Part shown: positions 11,608 through 23,558 of the stretch, piece by piece | Layout: each line of letters begins with the position of its first letter | How positions within the stretch are numbered: the first letter of the stretch is position 1 | Assembly (NCBI GenBank): GCA_951799445.1 | Contig: OX637288.1 | Location: 26,515,288 to 26,579,287, forward strand | Origin: Pseudisothecium myosuroides | Taxonomy: Eukaryota > Streptophyta > Bryopsida > Hypnales > Lembophyllaceae | Direction of reading: 5' to 3' | Length of the DNA stretch: 64,000 nucleotides | Program-made: the position numbers and the translations under genes | Notes under the pieces: generated by a model | What the model saw: only the letters and a program-made list of their open reading frames with translations | What the model was told of the DNA's origin: nothing | The model's database searches: none

Positions 11608-12920
11608 GTTCTCTGCACCCTACGTCCTTGAGGGCAGAAACCCGATCCAATGCAATTCCAAGAAGCCCGCAGCGTCCATTACCTCCAAGTAGCCCTGACT
11701 CCGGTAGTCCTGCTAAGCGTCCTCGAAAAGAGCATGGCCCCAATTGGCGAGCAGAAGAAGTTGAGGCACTCATTCGGGCGAAACGAACTGTGTTCATGGA
11801 AGAGATAGACTGCAAGGATGGAAGACATCTCATGGTGCCTGAAGCAGGTAAGTGGTTAAGGATTAGCAACGAAGTCATGAACGTTGAGTGCTCTCCATGC
11901 TTCCGCAATGGTCCAGCTTGCAAAAGCAAGTGGAACCAACTTATTCCCGATTATAAACGAATCGCGGACTACTTCGCTCGCACTGGTACCAACGAGCGAG
12001 ACTATTGGATATTATCGATAGCTGAAAGGAAGGCCCAATCTTTGCCACGATTGTTCCCCGAAGAAGTTTTCTACATCATCAATGAGTGGTTCGGAAGTCG
12101 TCCCACCATGATGCCTCCGCACTCTCGAGACACGATGTCTCTAGGCGATAGTAACTATTTCGCTCCTGCAAGCAACATGGTGGACTTGGGAGATGATACT
12201 AACGACAGTCACGACACGGAGTACCCGCTGCCCGACACTGCTACGATGGACTGGACTACAGTGCAACGGAATGCTGCCTTCTCTCCTCGTCGTCCTCAGC
12301 AGAGTGAGTTTGGTCAAGGACAATCGAAGTCGGAGCTGCCCAGCCGAAGCGTCACTCCTCCACTTCGTCGAAAGAGTTCCATTCCGTAGGGAGTCAGTCC
12401 CCAAGTGATCAGTAGCAGCGACACTAACCAAGCAGAAATGGCACGCCGTCCCAGCAACACTGGCGTTCGATGGAAGAGTTCCACCGGTCACTCTCTCATA
12501 GCGGAAGCTACAAAAGCTACAGGCGATGTAATGGTTGGACAAATGAGGGAGATGTCTGAAGCAAGCAAAGACATTGAACGTTCAAAAATTGATGTGCAGT
12601 TCCGCTTGTTTGGTGAGCAGATGGAGTACCAGCGGGAGCGCGACCGCCGCCTCTTAGACAATGCTCGCATGGCTAACAAAAATGCAAAACTTTCAATTGA
12701 AAAACAAGCTGAACTTGTACATTGTCTTGCAGCTCTGTCGGGTGTTCTCAACGCCGGCTTACAACGCCGACACGAACAGCTTCACCGCGCAGAGACTGCC
12801 ACTACGTCCTATGAAAACGAGCAGTTACATCCGCTATCTACTAGTGCCCCTGACGTGCAGCCAGTGGCAGGTACTGAAGCTACAGTGGAAGAGCCGGAAA
12901 GTGTAGGCCCATCTTCATGA
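11608..12920 (+). CDS. Harbinger-associated Myb/SANT-like (trihelix) protein, 5' end uncertain
   Basis: A Myb/SANT-like DNA-binding protein of the type Harbinger elements carry beside the transposase. In the family it binds the transposase and/or element ends; that is family knowledge, not shown here. The domain covers 11738-12107 (NWRAEEVEALIRAKR, GPACKSKWNQLIPDYKRI, YWILSIAERK). A charged, probably helical segment (12500-12760) follows. The open frame starts without ATG right after an acceptor-like TTTGTGCAG (to 11607), so an upstream exon is likely but not identified. An in-frame TAG at 12387-12389 interrupts it. Removing 12304-12405 (A|GTGAGT donor, CCCCAAG acceptor, 102 nt) restores one frame to the TGA at 12918-12920. 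A polyadenylation signal AATAAA lies at 13179-13184. Alternatively the TAG is a disabling mutation. Confidence 0.75.
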
Positions 12921-13178
12921 ATTTGCTGCGTAGTCATTGTGACCTTGAAGATTAAGTCCAGTAACCCGAACCTCTTCACCATACTCCCGGCTTGTATACT
13001 CCTTACGTGCCATGCATGTCATCATAGTAGATTTTTGTACATATATAGCAACCTATAAGAAGTCAACCAACATAGTCGGCCATTAGACTCCCTTCAAGCT
13101 GTATAGGCATAATGCATAGACATGAAATGTGATGGCAGAAGCAGTCCACATCTATATAGTGAATTTCGGTTTATGAAT

Positions 13179-13184
13179 AATAAA
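13179..13184 (+). promoter_or_regulatory. polyadenylation signal AATAAA for the Myb/SANT-like gene
   Basis: AATAAA occurs about 260 bases past the stop of the + strand gene, just before the 3' end of the convergent transposase. Position fits; function is inferred. Confidence 0.4.
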
Positions 13185-13236
13185 GTGCTTCATTTTGAAA
13201 AAAAAATCCTTGCATGCAATTACTGACCTCATTTCC

Positions 13237-14586
13237 TCATGTGGGGACAACTCGCTGAAGAGTCATGAAAACCCCCAGGTCTGTCCGCTTCTGGCCTCCA
13301 ACCATTGCACCCACATGCTCATCCGTCTCTTGCTGGCCCTCAAGTGGTGCAGTTTCATCGTCAGTTGACTCCTCCTGCAAGCCCTCAAATTGTAGAATGT
13401 CAAGCAGCCGATCATGATCTGAGTGGAATTGCCGTAGTAAAAGGTTGTGCAAAATTGCACAGCAAGTGACAACGTCCGGGACAAAGCACACATCCAACTC
13501 ACATTTTCCTTGGAGTTCCCGGAAGGTCTGCTTCAACAAGGCAAACGCGTTTTCTACGACGCTTCGTCCACGACTGAGTTTTTTGTTGAAAATGCGAGCA
13601 GTTATGGGCTGATTTCTGTGTTGGCGATGGGGGACCATGAGCCATGGCAAAAGAGGGTACCCCCCATCCCCCAACAAATATGGGGAGAAGCCACTGAAGG
13701 AGGTCCTCGCATCCCATAAGCTGTTTTGTAGTGCCCTTTGGTACAGAGTTGAGCGACGAAGCATTCGGGAGTCATTTGTAGACCCCGGCATTCCAACAAA
13801 GACGTCAAGAAATCGTTTGTCACTTGCCACCACTACTTGACAATTCATAGAGAAGCCACCGCATTTGAAGTAGAAGTAGTCAGCCCCTCCATTTCGTGGT
13901 TTTGATATGGCTATGTGAGTGCCGTCTATAGTGCCAACCACACCTGGAAGTCCACAGAGATGATGGAAAGCTGATTCTGTTTCTTCCAAGCTTCCACCTG
14001 TGGGCCATGAAATTTCTGAACGGAGTACGACATTCACTGCATGAACTACCTCTCGGAGCATCAATGACACAGTACTACGTCCGACGGCAAAGAGTTCGCT
14101 GCAAATTAGTAAGGTAGCTCCTTGCGAAATTTTAAATAGAGCACAAGCAAGTCGTACAAGCACGGGTATGGTTAAGCGGTATTTAGTGTTTCTTTTCTCC
14201 AGAGTTGGTTTCAGCAAGTGGGACAAGGACATCATAGCAGGTTTTGAGAAACGGAACATTTTCAACCACCTTTCATCATCGTAATGATTGAGAAGGAAAC
14301 GAGAGAACCAGGCAGTTGATCTCGGTTTGACCTAGAAGCCCAAATCCTCTTCCAGAAGGGAGAACATGTTCCAAACCCTGAAGCTATGAAGCGCTGCGAC
14401 AGCCACTCTATCCATGTCCAATGCCGCTGGGACGACAAAATCCTCTGCGATGCTGCTGTCTATGCAGCTGTCTTCATCGACGTCATGAAAGGGGATTGAA
14501 GTAAGTGACCGCTGTGCAGTGAGAAGCAGTAGGAGCAATGTTGAAGCTAAAGTCATAATTTCGGCTGGGTCATCCAGGAAATCCAT
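13237..14586 (-). CDS. PIF/Harbinger DDE transposase
   Basis: A nuclease-type transposase (DDE_Tnp_4 family) that would excise and insert the element. The catalytic D-D-E set is visible: GTIDGTHI (first D), LLGDGGYPLLPW (second D), and the E in RSVVENAFALLK; the usual GMPGSTNDSRM motif lies between. The N-terminal part from ATG 14586 (MDFLDDPAEIM) and the main part from 14331 (VKPRSTAWFSRF, with DDERWLKMFRFSKP) are in the same frame but separated by one TAG at 14334-14332. An intron from 14406 to 14332 (GTGGCT..TTCTAG, 75 nt) would remove it and give about 424 aa; otherwise the gene has a nonsense mutation. It ends with TGA at 13239-13237. No other frame break was seen, and all catalytic residues are intact. 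Confidence 0.85.
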
Positions 14587-15487
14587 TGTAGCAGATTGAA
14601 ACTGGCAATCGTTGTTCCTGCAGAAAATCAATGTGTGTGACTCAGTATCTCAGTGACTAGGTACTCTGAGACCAACACTCATTGTATGAATGAATGCATT
14701 GAATGACGACTGAGACCCACAGAAATGATAAATAACTAGCTGCCACACAGAACTGTATTGTCATGGGCTCCTGCGATCAGAGCAAGGACGAAGTTTCCGA
14801 AATTCATTGTAGCAGTTGACATTGAAATCCTAAAGCAGTTGGACGGGGAGAGAAGTTGCTTTGATCTGCTCAACCTCATGCAAAAGACAGAAAGATTGTG
14901 AGTCGAATTCATACCTGCAAGAAATCGACTGCTTTCATGCCCTGCGAAGCTGCTCACTTGAATCAGCCCTTTCCTGCAGCTCGATGATGAAGTCGGACCG
15001 ACTGAGGTGCCGCACTGCTCCTGTCCACCTTCGTCACTTCGCGACCTTCACCGCGACACCTGTGCACTACAAGACTATTGTATCGTTTGTCTGAAAATCG
15101 GAAGCGCACGACAAGACTCTCGTACATTCCACAGTAGCGGCGATGTGATCTGCGGGGACTGAAAAGAGGCAGAGTGTGGAAGGCATGGCTGATGAAGAGT
15201 GCAATTGGCGTCTCCGTTGTAACCGTCGACTACCTCTACCGCCGTCGCTGCCGCCATGGAGGCCCGCTGCGGCTGCAAATCTGAAAAGCAGGTGTGGCCC
15301 TACACGACTACAGTGTCTCCACAGTAAGTGAGCGCGTGACCAAGTCTCCCAGGTCTAAACACGACAGCCACGTCAGTGGGCTCCAGTTCCGACGTTTTCA
15401 GTGCACTAGGTTCGTCCAAGGCTGAAGGATGACTGCACTTCACTTCATCGACCTTAGGAAGTTCTATCTTTATTTGAGCCCACCTTC

Positions 15488-15511
15488 GTAACGTCAGGTG
15501 TGCACTGGCCC
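15488..15511 (-). repeat. Harbinger right terminal inverted repeat
   Basis: Reverse complement of the left end. On the plus strand it reads GTAACGTCAGGTGTGCAC followed by TGGCCC, then the CTA duplication. Confidence 0.9.
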
Positions 15512-16740
15512 CTAGTCAGACAGAGAAAGTTCAGAATCAAACATAAAGGGATGAGAGTCATGAATTCTGTACTATACAATAATTGGTACAATATTGTATA
15601 GTAACTAATCACATACAACTTTGGTACAATATTTTATAGTAACTAATCACATACAGCTGTGGTACAAGAGACAATGGATCCACCTTTGGATATTCTTCAG
15701 CCTTCACCAAGGTATAGTACTTATAATACTTCTAATAAAAGTTTAGATTTATTTTTATTTTTTGGGGCCAAGCTATTGTAGAAATAAATAAAAGATAAAA
15801 TTCACTATTATCCCATACCCTTCGTTACTTATAAAGACACCAACTCTATTACAATGATGCTAATTTATTTCAAAGGCATGTCGAAAATTTAGGACCAAGG
15901 CAATTATAATAACCCTTTGTTAGATTGCACGTGTACCAAAAAAAATTGAGAGTGCACCCCCGAGCGGGAACCACCAACCCCAACCCACCCAGACAAGACT
16001 TACTAATAGACAAACAAGAGAGGACAATGAGACACAACACAAGGAGAGGCCGCAGGCCTCTCGCGACCGGCTGCGAGGCTACTCCAGCTTGAATGAGTCA
16101 CAGCCGCATCTCTAGGGAGGCTGAAAAATGAACCCGGCACTAGGGCCTGAAGTCACCCATCGTGGCTGCCTAGCTTCCATCGTAGCGAAGATCCCGTATT
16201 TGCATCTTCTCTTGGTGAAGGCGTCCAATAACTTGCACTGTGAATTTGCCGATCTCTTGTAGCTCCCACAAATGTTGGACCACTCGGCTCTCCTATAGTG
16301 ATCCATTTTAGGTTTCAATCTAAGGTACCATGAGGAGTTCTGAAGCCAAAATTAAAGCTTGACAATCAGGTTTACAATCAAGTAATCAGGCTTTACAAGC
16401 AAGGCTTCACATCATAGTACTCCGTATATGGAACATTATTTTATATTATTTTTTTATTTTTTAAAACACATGGATAATATTGTTTTTCATTTTTCATCAT
16501 TTATAAAGATCTTGTTGAGATTTCGATTTGTTTTCATCGATCTTTTATGAGATTTCAACTTATGTCCCTTTATAATTTCTGAAAATTTCATTACATGCCA
16601 TATTTATTTATTTTTGAATTAATTTTTAATGAACCTGACCCGAGCATAGGGTAGACATTGAAAGAATGATGGTCTTTGGCCAATAGAGTTTAAGACAATA
16701 AAATTCACAACAATCATTCAAGAAGCCCTACACAAAATAA
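15512..16740. other. intergenic with a short tandem repeat, no gene recognised
   Basis: Contains the 38-bp tandem repeat at 15585-15668 and a GC-richer island (about 15940-16330) with a 68-codon minus-strand frame that I could not identify. The rest is AT-rich. Confidence 0.4.
15585..15668 (+). repeat. 38-bp tandem repeat, 2.2 copies
   Basis: The unit begins GGTACAATATT and continues TATAGTAACTAATCACATAC. Units are at 15585-15622 and 15623-15660, with a partial third from 15661. Identity is about 90 percent. Confidence 0.9.
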
Positions 16741-16977
16741 TGAAATTAGGTTGCTCTTCACTAATTTCTCAACATTTGACACTATACAAATATTCATTGT
16801 TACTGTACAAGAATGTACTACATTTGAATTAGGTTTTGTTGTAATTCGGACTTATGAACCTCCATGTGTACAAATGGAAGTATTTGTAGAAATATCTATT
16901 GACTTTGATGGCTTGCAGAGTAATTTCTTGGGCTAAGGCAACCAATTATTAAGGCAATGTAATTTCACTATTTTTTG
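16741..16977. mobile_element. TA-flanked MITE, family A copy 3
   Basis: Ends CACAAAATAATGAAATTAGG and TAATTTCACTATTTTTTG, flanked by TA at 16739-16740 and 16978-16979. The interior shares CAAGAATGTACTAC and GAACCTCCATGTGT with copy 1. The 61-codon frame across it is not a gene. Confidence 0.8.
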
Positions 16978-16979
16978 TA

Positions 16980-17720
16980 GAGGCTACTTTTCCAAAAATA
17001 AAGTGGTAGCTAGCTACTATTCGGTCTTTTTATTTCTATTGTTTAACAATATTTAGAAGGTGAACCAAAATCTAGGTGATTGATTTTACAATGATGCAAT
17101 TAAGAACTTATCTTAAATATAAAATTATTCTAATTCAATTGTTAGACTTTAAATTACGGATTCTTATTGGTTGTTAAAATTGTAACTCAATTAATTCCAA
17201 GACTGTAGCTGAGTATTTTTAGCTCAAAATGATATATTTTTTTTACATTTTTTTAAAGTTTTTTTTTCCTTGCAATTTTCACTATTCAATTAACATTCTT
17301 GTAAATGTGATCGGCAAGGTGATTGGCAAAGTCTTTAAAAATAAAATTTGAACCCTACTTAAAGATGCGGAAGATGAAAGGACTTAGATTCCTTACTACC
17401 ATGGCACACCATCTTTAGCATTAAGGGAGTTGTAAATTTTATTCTAGCTTAAGGAATCGACTATATAGTATATGTGTTAGTGCATAGGCCACTCTATATA
17501 ATGGCATATACATAACAATATGTTTCAATACATTATTATTTATTTTTTCCTTACTAAAATTTTAACCTCATTTTAAAAGTGAATTGACTTTAATGAGGTA
17601 AAAATGATACTACTATTTTATTTATAAATTATAAAAGATGTTGAAATGTGACAAACTTGATTCAACTCTTGACTTAGGTCTTAAGACCATCTTCAAGTCA
17701 CTTGCATGGTCTAGTAGAGA
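16980..17720. other. AT-rich intergenic, no gene recognised
   Basis: No frame above 60 codons and no recognised domain. The palindrome AGGTCTTAAGACCAT near 17680 may be the displaced left arm of the fold-back at 17963-18262. Confidence 0.4.
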
Positions 17721-17962
17721 GGGTTGCTATTATGTGAGCATAGGAGTGTGAGCCCATGAGCTTAGAATATTACACACCTATGTTATAGGTGTATATCTGT
17801 AGCAACCATCTATGATTGTAGGATATATATGTTACAAATATCCATATTATAGGTCTTCATGATACATATACTTTCTATAGTGTACGGTATCTATATTATA
17901 GGTACCTATATTGTAGGCTCAATGCTCACAAGTTTGCATTCTTGAGCTCACATACTAACACC
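17721..17962. mobile_element. MULE-like MITE, family B copy 2
   Basis: Ends GCTATTATGTGAGC (17726-17739) and GCTCACATACTAAC (17946-17959), with the conserved core TATAGGTACCTATATTGTAGG. The flanks GGTCTAGTAG and GGTCTAATCA agree at 7 of 10 positions, a decayed target duplication at best. Confidence 0.65.
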
Positions 17963-18262
17963 GTTGGTCTAATCATTAGAAGAGATTTGAGGCTTCTTAA
18001 AGATTGCGAGTTCCCAGGGCGTTCCTAGCCTGGGAACTCTGCCACATGCGCAATTTGACATGGTCGAGAGAGTGCCACGTCAAATTTTTTGAAAAAAAAA
18101 AAAAAAAAAAAAATTCTTCAGTTTTGGGTTATTTTTTATTTTTAAAAATTCTAACAACATTATTGCTGGTTCAGAACATGGGAATTGGGAAGGGGAACAA
18201 CCCTGAATCGGCCCTCCGGAGGCCTCAAATCTCTTCTAATGAGGTGGTCTTCTAAGACCAAA
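17963..18262. mobile_element. fold-back element with 21-base inverted arms
   Basis: TCATTAGAAGAGATTTGAGG (from 17970) is inverted as GCCTCAAATCTCTTCTAATG (about 18222-18241). An outer GGTCT..AGACC pair is also present. The interior has nested small hairpins (GTTCCCAGG with CCTGGGAAC; AATTTGACATGG with CCACGTCAAATT) and a 23-base A run. No protein is recognisable. Confidence 0.65.
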
Positions 18263-18682
18263 TTTCTACTAGTGATAAAAACACAAGGATGTTTCGATCA
18301 TCTGATGCCCAAATCTAAATTTTGGTGTATGTATGACGTGTGGTTTGGTAAGGTAGTATGACCTAAAAGCGACCATTTAAGGGTTGATCTACCTTTTTCA
18401 CAGGTTTCCATGAATAGAAGTATTTTTGGATCATTTTTCAGAGAAAGAAAAATGGATGTGGAACATTACACAGTCAAGTGGTTTCATATTTTTTGAATCA
18501 TTTTTGAATTACTTATGAATTTTAAAAAAACCCTGTTGTAGGCACCTATTTGTGACCCTAGGTCTTCCAAAATCTGACCACTTGCAATTTCTAAAGTGAT
18601 TTGAGTAAATGAAGGCCAGTGATTGTCTCTTGCAATAAGTAATTCTTTTCTCTCGATTCTCTCAATGACTCGAGAGGTCCAT
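18263..18682. other. AT-rich intergenic, no gene recognised
   Basis: Nothing supported beyond background sequence. Confidence 0.4.
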
Positions 18683-18686
18683 TTAA

Positions 18687-19241
18687 CCCCTAAAGGACCG
18701 TTGTTCCTTCGGGGGACAAATGCGTTTTTGGGATGAAATTTTTTACGTGGTCTGATTTACTTGCTAAAATAATCTCACCATTGGGATTAGTGCATTTTAA
18801 TTCCATCTAAAATATATTAATATTTTAGATTTTCCTTCTATCTCGTACCTACTTCTACGAAACAAATTTTTTAAGAATGATAATTAAGTTTTTTTGAATT
18901 TTTTTGAATTTTCCTAGACTCTCAACTCAATTCTCCACTATAAAGATTTAAAGCTCAAAACTCTGTAGTGCAAAAATTTTAAGTTAAAAATGTTCAAAGT
19001 CAAAAAATCTAGTCCCGCAATGTGCTGAAAAACTTGTTTTTTTCATTTTAAACACAAATATCTTGCAATCTGTGTGGTCGAAAATTCTGAATTTTTTTTC
19101 ACACACTCTCATACTAGTTAGGTGTAAGATCCTATGGTTAGATGTGAAAAAAAAAACAATTTTCAATTTTTTTACTCTTTGCTATAGATATGGCAGTTTT
19201 GAGTGTTTTTTGGCAGAAAAAAGGCTTTCGTCCTTTAGGGG
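18687..19241 (+). mobile_element. TTAA-family element, copy a (555 bp)
   Basis: Starts CCCCTAAAGGACC and ends in the inverse, GTCCTTTAGGGG, with TTAA on both sides (18683-18686 and 19242-19245). The right third is shared with other copies, including AAGATCCTATGGTTA and ATGGCAGTTTTGAGTG. There is no coding capacity, so it is non-autonomous. TTAA with CCC ends is the pattern of piggyBac-type elements; that class assignment is inference. Confidence 0.7.
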
Positions 19242-19245
19242 TTAA

Positions 19246-20026
19246 GGATCACCTAAGGTCCATTCAAACTTAAATATAGGATTGATTTGAAGAGGCTGCT
19301 CGCTTTTAAAGTAGACTACCTTAGTACACTTCTTATGATAACATTTTTAGGTTCTAAATTTATTTGAATAAATTACTCTCTTTTATAATTTTGAAGCTTT
19401 AGAGAGATGCTCTGAGCATCTGTTTATTGTCCACATTGTCCATGTTCAACGCTCTAATGCCTAATTAGACTTTTTTTGCACATAGCAAGTGCAAATTTTT
19501 GCAAATATTCTCAAAGATTCTCGTTTTACCATACCCAAAAATAATATTTGAAAAAATAATTTCTCTAAAATGTTGGTTTTTTTTTTAAATTTTAGTTTAT
19601 TTTACAAGGAATCTGCCAGCAGTCTTGTGTATTTCTGATTAGGGCACGCTTTCGGAACGCGCCACGATTTTGTGTGATCCTACTTACAGCTTGTCCTCGT
19701 TTGTTGCGGCTTACCATGGTTGCAGTTCGAAATTCTGCAGATCAAACATTGTTTCGTAGTAAACGGAAAATTTGAGCTTTCTCAATTGGTTTTAAGTTCA
19801 TCTTTCGCAATCACCGTTGCAGCATCTTACTTATGTAGATAACTGTGTTGAATGTGGCGATGTTGGAGCTATCCCACTAACCACATACGAAACTAATCCT
19901 TATTCTAGTGATAGTTTTTCTATTCACTTGGCAGTTTCGATTTCTCAAGCTTGAATCAATCGCTTCTTTGTGTTTTTTTAAATTTGAATTTCACGGATTA
20001 GGGTTTTTCGTTGCGGTTTTTGAGAG
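19246..20026 (+). promoter_or_regulatory. CIA1 upstream region
   Basis: The stretch before the CIA1 start contains a GC-richer patch (19620-19740) and TC-rich sequence close to the ATG. No TATA box can be assigned with confidence, and the transcript start is unknown. Confidence 0.3.
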
Positions 20027-23000
20027 ATGGAGGGAGGGTTGGATGTCGCTAAGAGCGAGGAAACCACTCCTGTCGACAAGCCGTTCTCTTCTACTGTTTC
20101 CTCTGGTGGGGCACTTCGATTTTCATCTCCCATTTCTGAATTTTTCGAAATTCTGGGTTTAGGGTTTAGGTGTTCGTCTTTTTTTTTTTTTGGTGAGTTT
20201 TGGTGAATGGTTAGAGAATTTGAAGTTTCATGATTGAGTTATGTGCTGTAGAGGAATTTTGATGTGAAGTACGTCTTGAGTTTTTGTTTCTGTTTCCTCA
20301 TTCGACGTGAGGATGGTGCAGGTATTTCATTGCGATTGGTACAAGAGTTAGAGGGACACGATGACAGGTAATTGTCTCTATTGGTATCATCTACTCCTAA
20401 TTCTTATTGAGTTAAGGGTTTGGCTGACTATGCCTAGGGTTTATGTGAAGGATTTTTTGATCCTTTCAGAAGTGTTGTGAAGGATTTTCATGTAGTATCT
20501 CTGTTTGTTTTATAGTTTTAAAATTTTACAATTTTTTTGATTTTGTGTGTGTTTAATTTTTTGGTTGGCAGAGCTTGGGGTGTTGCGTGGAGACCAGGCG
20601 GAGGTTCGTCAATTCTTGCGTCGTGCAGTGGGGATAAAACCATCCGCGTCTGGGAACATTCTGCTGGGTGCTCACCGTCTTCTGCTACTTGGGCTTGCAA
20701 GGTCTCTTCTTTTATTTCCTCTCACCTGTTTCGTTTTAGATGCATTATTAAGTTTCAGTTGTACAAAATTGAAATACAACCTCAACTGTTGGTTTGTTGA
20801 CCCACGAGGGTAGTGAGGTTGTCCTGAGTTTGCTATACTCGCTGGACTTGGTTTGAACCCTAGAAGACCAAAATTTCACGGTTATAAAATGGATGATTTG
20901 ATTGATTATATTAAAATAATATAATTCAGATGGGTCCAACTTCTATTTCTCCAGGATCAGCGAAGAGCATTGCATGTGTTAGTCAAGAATTTATAAAATC
21001 AAACAAAGAAAGTCCTTATATGGCCTCCTCAAAAGTGCTAGAAAAACACGGCGTCTGGTACTATTTGGTGGGTTAGGTTACAATAGTTTGGTCTTTTCGC
21101 TTGATTTGGGAGCTGTTGTTGCGTAGGCAGTCCTGGACTCATCCCATACTCGCACGGTTCGGCAAGTCTCTTGGTCACCAACTGGCAACTTGCTGGCCTC
21201 TGCCAGTTTCGATGCCACCATTGGGATGTGGGAGTACGTTGACCGGGACTTTTCTTTCATAGCTTCTTTTGAGGTAAGCAGAATGTCTCTCACTTTTGGA
21301 ACCACTTGGCTTTTTGTCCTTCTGGGCAGTAGGTCAAATTATAACAGATGTTAAACTTCAGGAAGTTTTGAGTCTTGCTCTTGTACTGGTCTTATTGTCG
21401 TTTGATTATTGTGAGTCATAGATGTTTGCTAATTAGTTGTTAACCCCTAACAGACGAAGGATTCATGGGTATGAGGCGGTCAATTTGATTGATCACATTG
21501 TGAATAATTAATAATTCAGACGAGGTCAAACTTTATAACACTAGAATCAGTGCAGAACATCGCACGTGTTGGGTCAATTTTTTTTTAAAATGGTTAAAGG
21601 AAAGTCCCCATACTTCCTACTTATAACTGCTAAAACAGTTTGAGGCCCAATTTGGTCCTTCAAGGGTTGTCCATCGTTTTGAAGTATCATCGACTGTATC
21701 TTCTCGTATATATTAGATGGGAGATCTTTTTTCATCTGTAAGATACAGACTCGGAGATCATCACCTTTTTAAATGGCTCTAGTGACTTCTGTATCCCTGA
21801 TACGGCCACTCATGGTGTGACAGGGCCATGAAAATGAGGTGAAATGTGTGGCCTGGAACGCAGCCGGCACTCTACTGGCATCTTGCAGTCGAGATAAGTC
21901 AGTCTGGATTTGGGAAGTGCTTCCAGGCCATGATTTTGAGTGTGTGTCGGTACTGAATGGGCATACCCAGGATGTCAAGATGCTTGTGTGGCACCCATCC
22001 TTGGATGTGTTGGTTTCCACCAGCTATGATAACACCATTAAGGTAATTTTGTTGGTTACAGTAACCCAAATTTCATGGACATTGCACCTATGCGAAATAG
22101 AAGAGTGGTGACGAAGTACTAAATACGTAACATGACATCAAGACGCAACTATGTTCTGCTTGTTCAATTGACGTACTGATCAATGGCTTAGGTTAGTTTG
22201 TACTGATGAAAGACAGAAGGCATCAAAAGAGGAAGTGCACTCAAGTAGGTAACTGTTTAAGACCATTACCTGAACTTACATTTCTCTGCAGGTATGGACT
22301 GAAGAAGGAGATGGTGATGATTGGAGTTGCGCACAAACCTTAGGACCTCCCGGCAGGTGTGTCTTTGTTATGAATAAGAGTGCCTTGCTGTCCTTCTCAA
22401 TCTTGCAGGAGTTGAAGCTGGACCGCGTTTTAGCAGGAACTTGCAGCGTTGATTTGTGGATAACATACTTATTGTCTATTCTGCTTTGTTTGACAGGGGT
22501 CATACTTCAACTGTATGGGCGGCCTCGTTTAATGCCACCGGCGATCGTATGGTGACATGCAGGTGCGAAGTCTTCAACCCACTGGAAAATATGATTTCCT
22601 TTGATACTGCAAGTCTATTATTTACTGCCTCTTCTGCTCCCTAAGCCAATGCAATGTTTACTATTGTCTTCTTGGCCTCATTTGCAATTGCTTTGGGTGT
22701 GGCAGTGATGATTTGGCGTTAATAATCTGGGATACAAGTGCGGATCTTACTGGGGGCGATGACTCGGCTAAGTGGTACAGCCCAAACCTTGTCTAGTGAA
22801 AGCCTTGTTTGACATCTCTCATGTGTAAGAAGCCATGATGCGTTTGTTCTTTGATAGTTTGTAAAATGAGCCTATTTTGGCCTGCCACTCAGAAATATTC
22901 TTCTATCTTGTTGCAGGAAGCATCTAACCACCATTTCAGGATATCACGATCGGACAATTTTTTCAGTTCACTGGTCAAAGTAAGACACCTGTTCTGAATG

Positions 23001-23558
23001 TGCATTGTCGTCGTTTGATTCTGACAATTTCGTGCATAAATTTCTTGGCGATTTAATGCTTTGTGAACATATTTGAGACATACATATGAGGATGTGATAA
23101 TAACTGGTTACTGATATGTACACTTTTCAGACTGAATGGCCTTATAGCTAGCGGAGCGGGAGACGATTGTATTCGCATCTTCTCAGAATCTGCAGATAGT
23201 GCTTCAGAAGAAAGCCAATCATATGAGTTGGTGCACAAGCATGAAAAAGCTCATACGTCTGATGTCAACTCTGTGCAGTGGCACCCGAAGGTAATAGCAT
23301 AGTGCACTTTCAGATATTACTCGAAATCTATAATTTATGCTGGAATCTTATGATAATTCTCTCAACCCTGTTGAAGTGCATTTCCTTTTTACCAGATAGG
23401 TATCATTTCCATAATGTGGCCCGGACATCTGAAGATATTTGGATTGGAATTTGGTGTTGCAGGATCCCCGTTTGCTGGCATCAGCCGGTGATGATGGGGT
23501 TGTGAAAATATGGGAATTGGTTGGAGAACTTCCTCATGCCTTGTCTGCAACTAGTTAA
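20027..23558 (+). CDS. CIA1: cytosolic iron-sulfur assembly protein CIA1 (CIAO1-like WD40 protein)
   Basis: Predicted WD40 beta-propeller of the cytosolic Fe-S targeting complex, which with AE7/CIA2 and MET18/MMS19 hands Fe-S clusters to cytosolic and nuclear enzymes (family knowledge). Eleven exons join in frame through GT-AG junctions: 20027-20105, 20322-20367, 20572-20701, 21127-21273, 21824-22042, 22292-22356, 22497-22562, 22706-22774, 22917-22979, 23131-23290, 23463-23558, for 379 aa. Seven repeat blades are visible through motifs such as [86 protein letters not shown] and [14 protein letters not shown]. The [11 protein letters not shown] string is strongly conserved in CIA1 orthologues. 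The N-terminus ([19 protein letters not shown]) is a short Ser/Thr-rich lead not needed for the propeller. No frame breaks. Convergent with TPC1. Confidence 0.95.

Larger units (their letters stand above)
10557..15511. mobile_element. PIF/Harbinger DNA transposon, apparently complete
   Basis: The left end GGGGCC-GTGCACACCTGAC (10557-10580) and the right end at 15488-15511 are inverted copies sharing the 18-mer GTGCACACCTGACGTTAC and an outer GGGCC. CTA occurs on both sides (10554-10556 and 15512-15514), matching the 3-bp target duplication of this superfamily. Inside are the two expected genes, a Myb/SANT-like protein on + and a DDE transposase on -, in convergent arrangement. The interior is GC-richer than the flanks. 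The total of about 4.95 kb suits an autonomous or recently autonomous copy. Confidence 0.9.

Noticed and set aside
16112..16318. Minus-strand 68-codon frame in a GC-richer island, considered as a LINE ORF remnant
   Set aside because: No reverse transcriptase motif, and the expected T run at the left end is absent.
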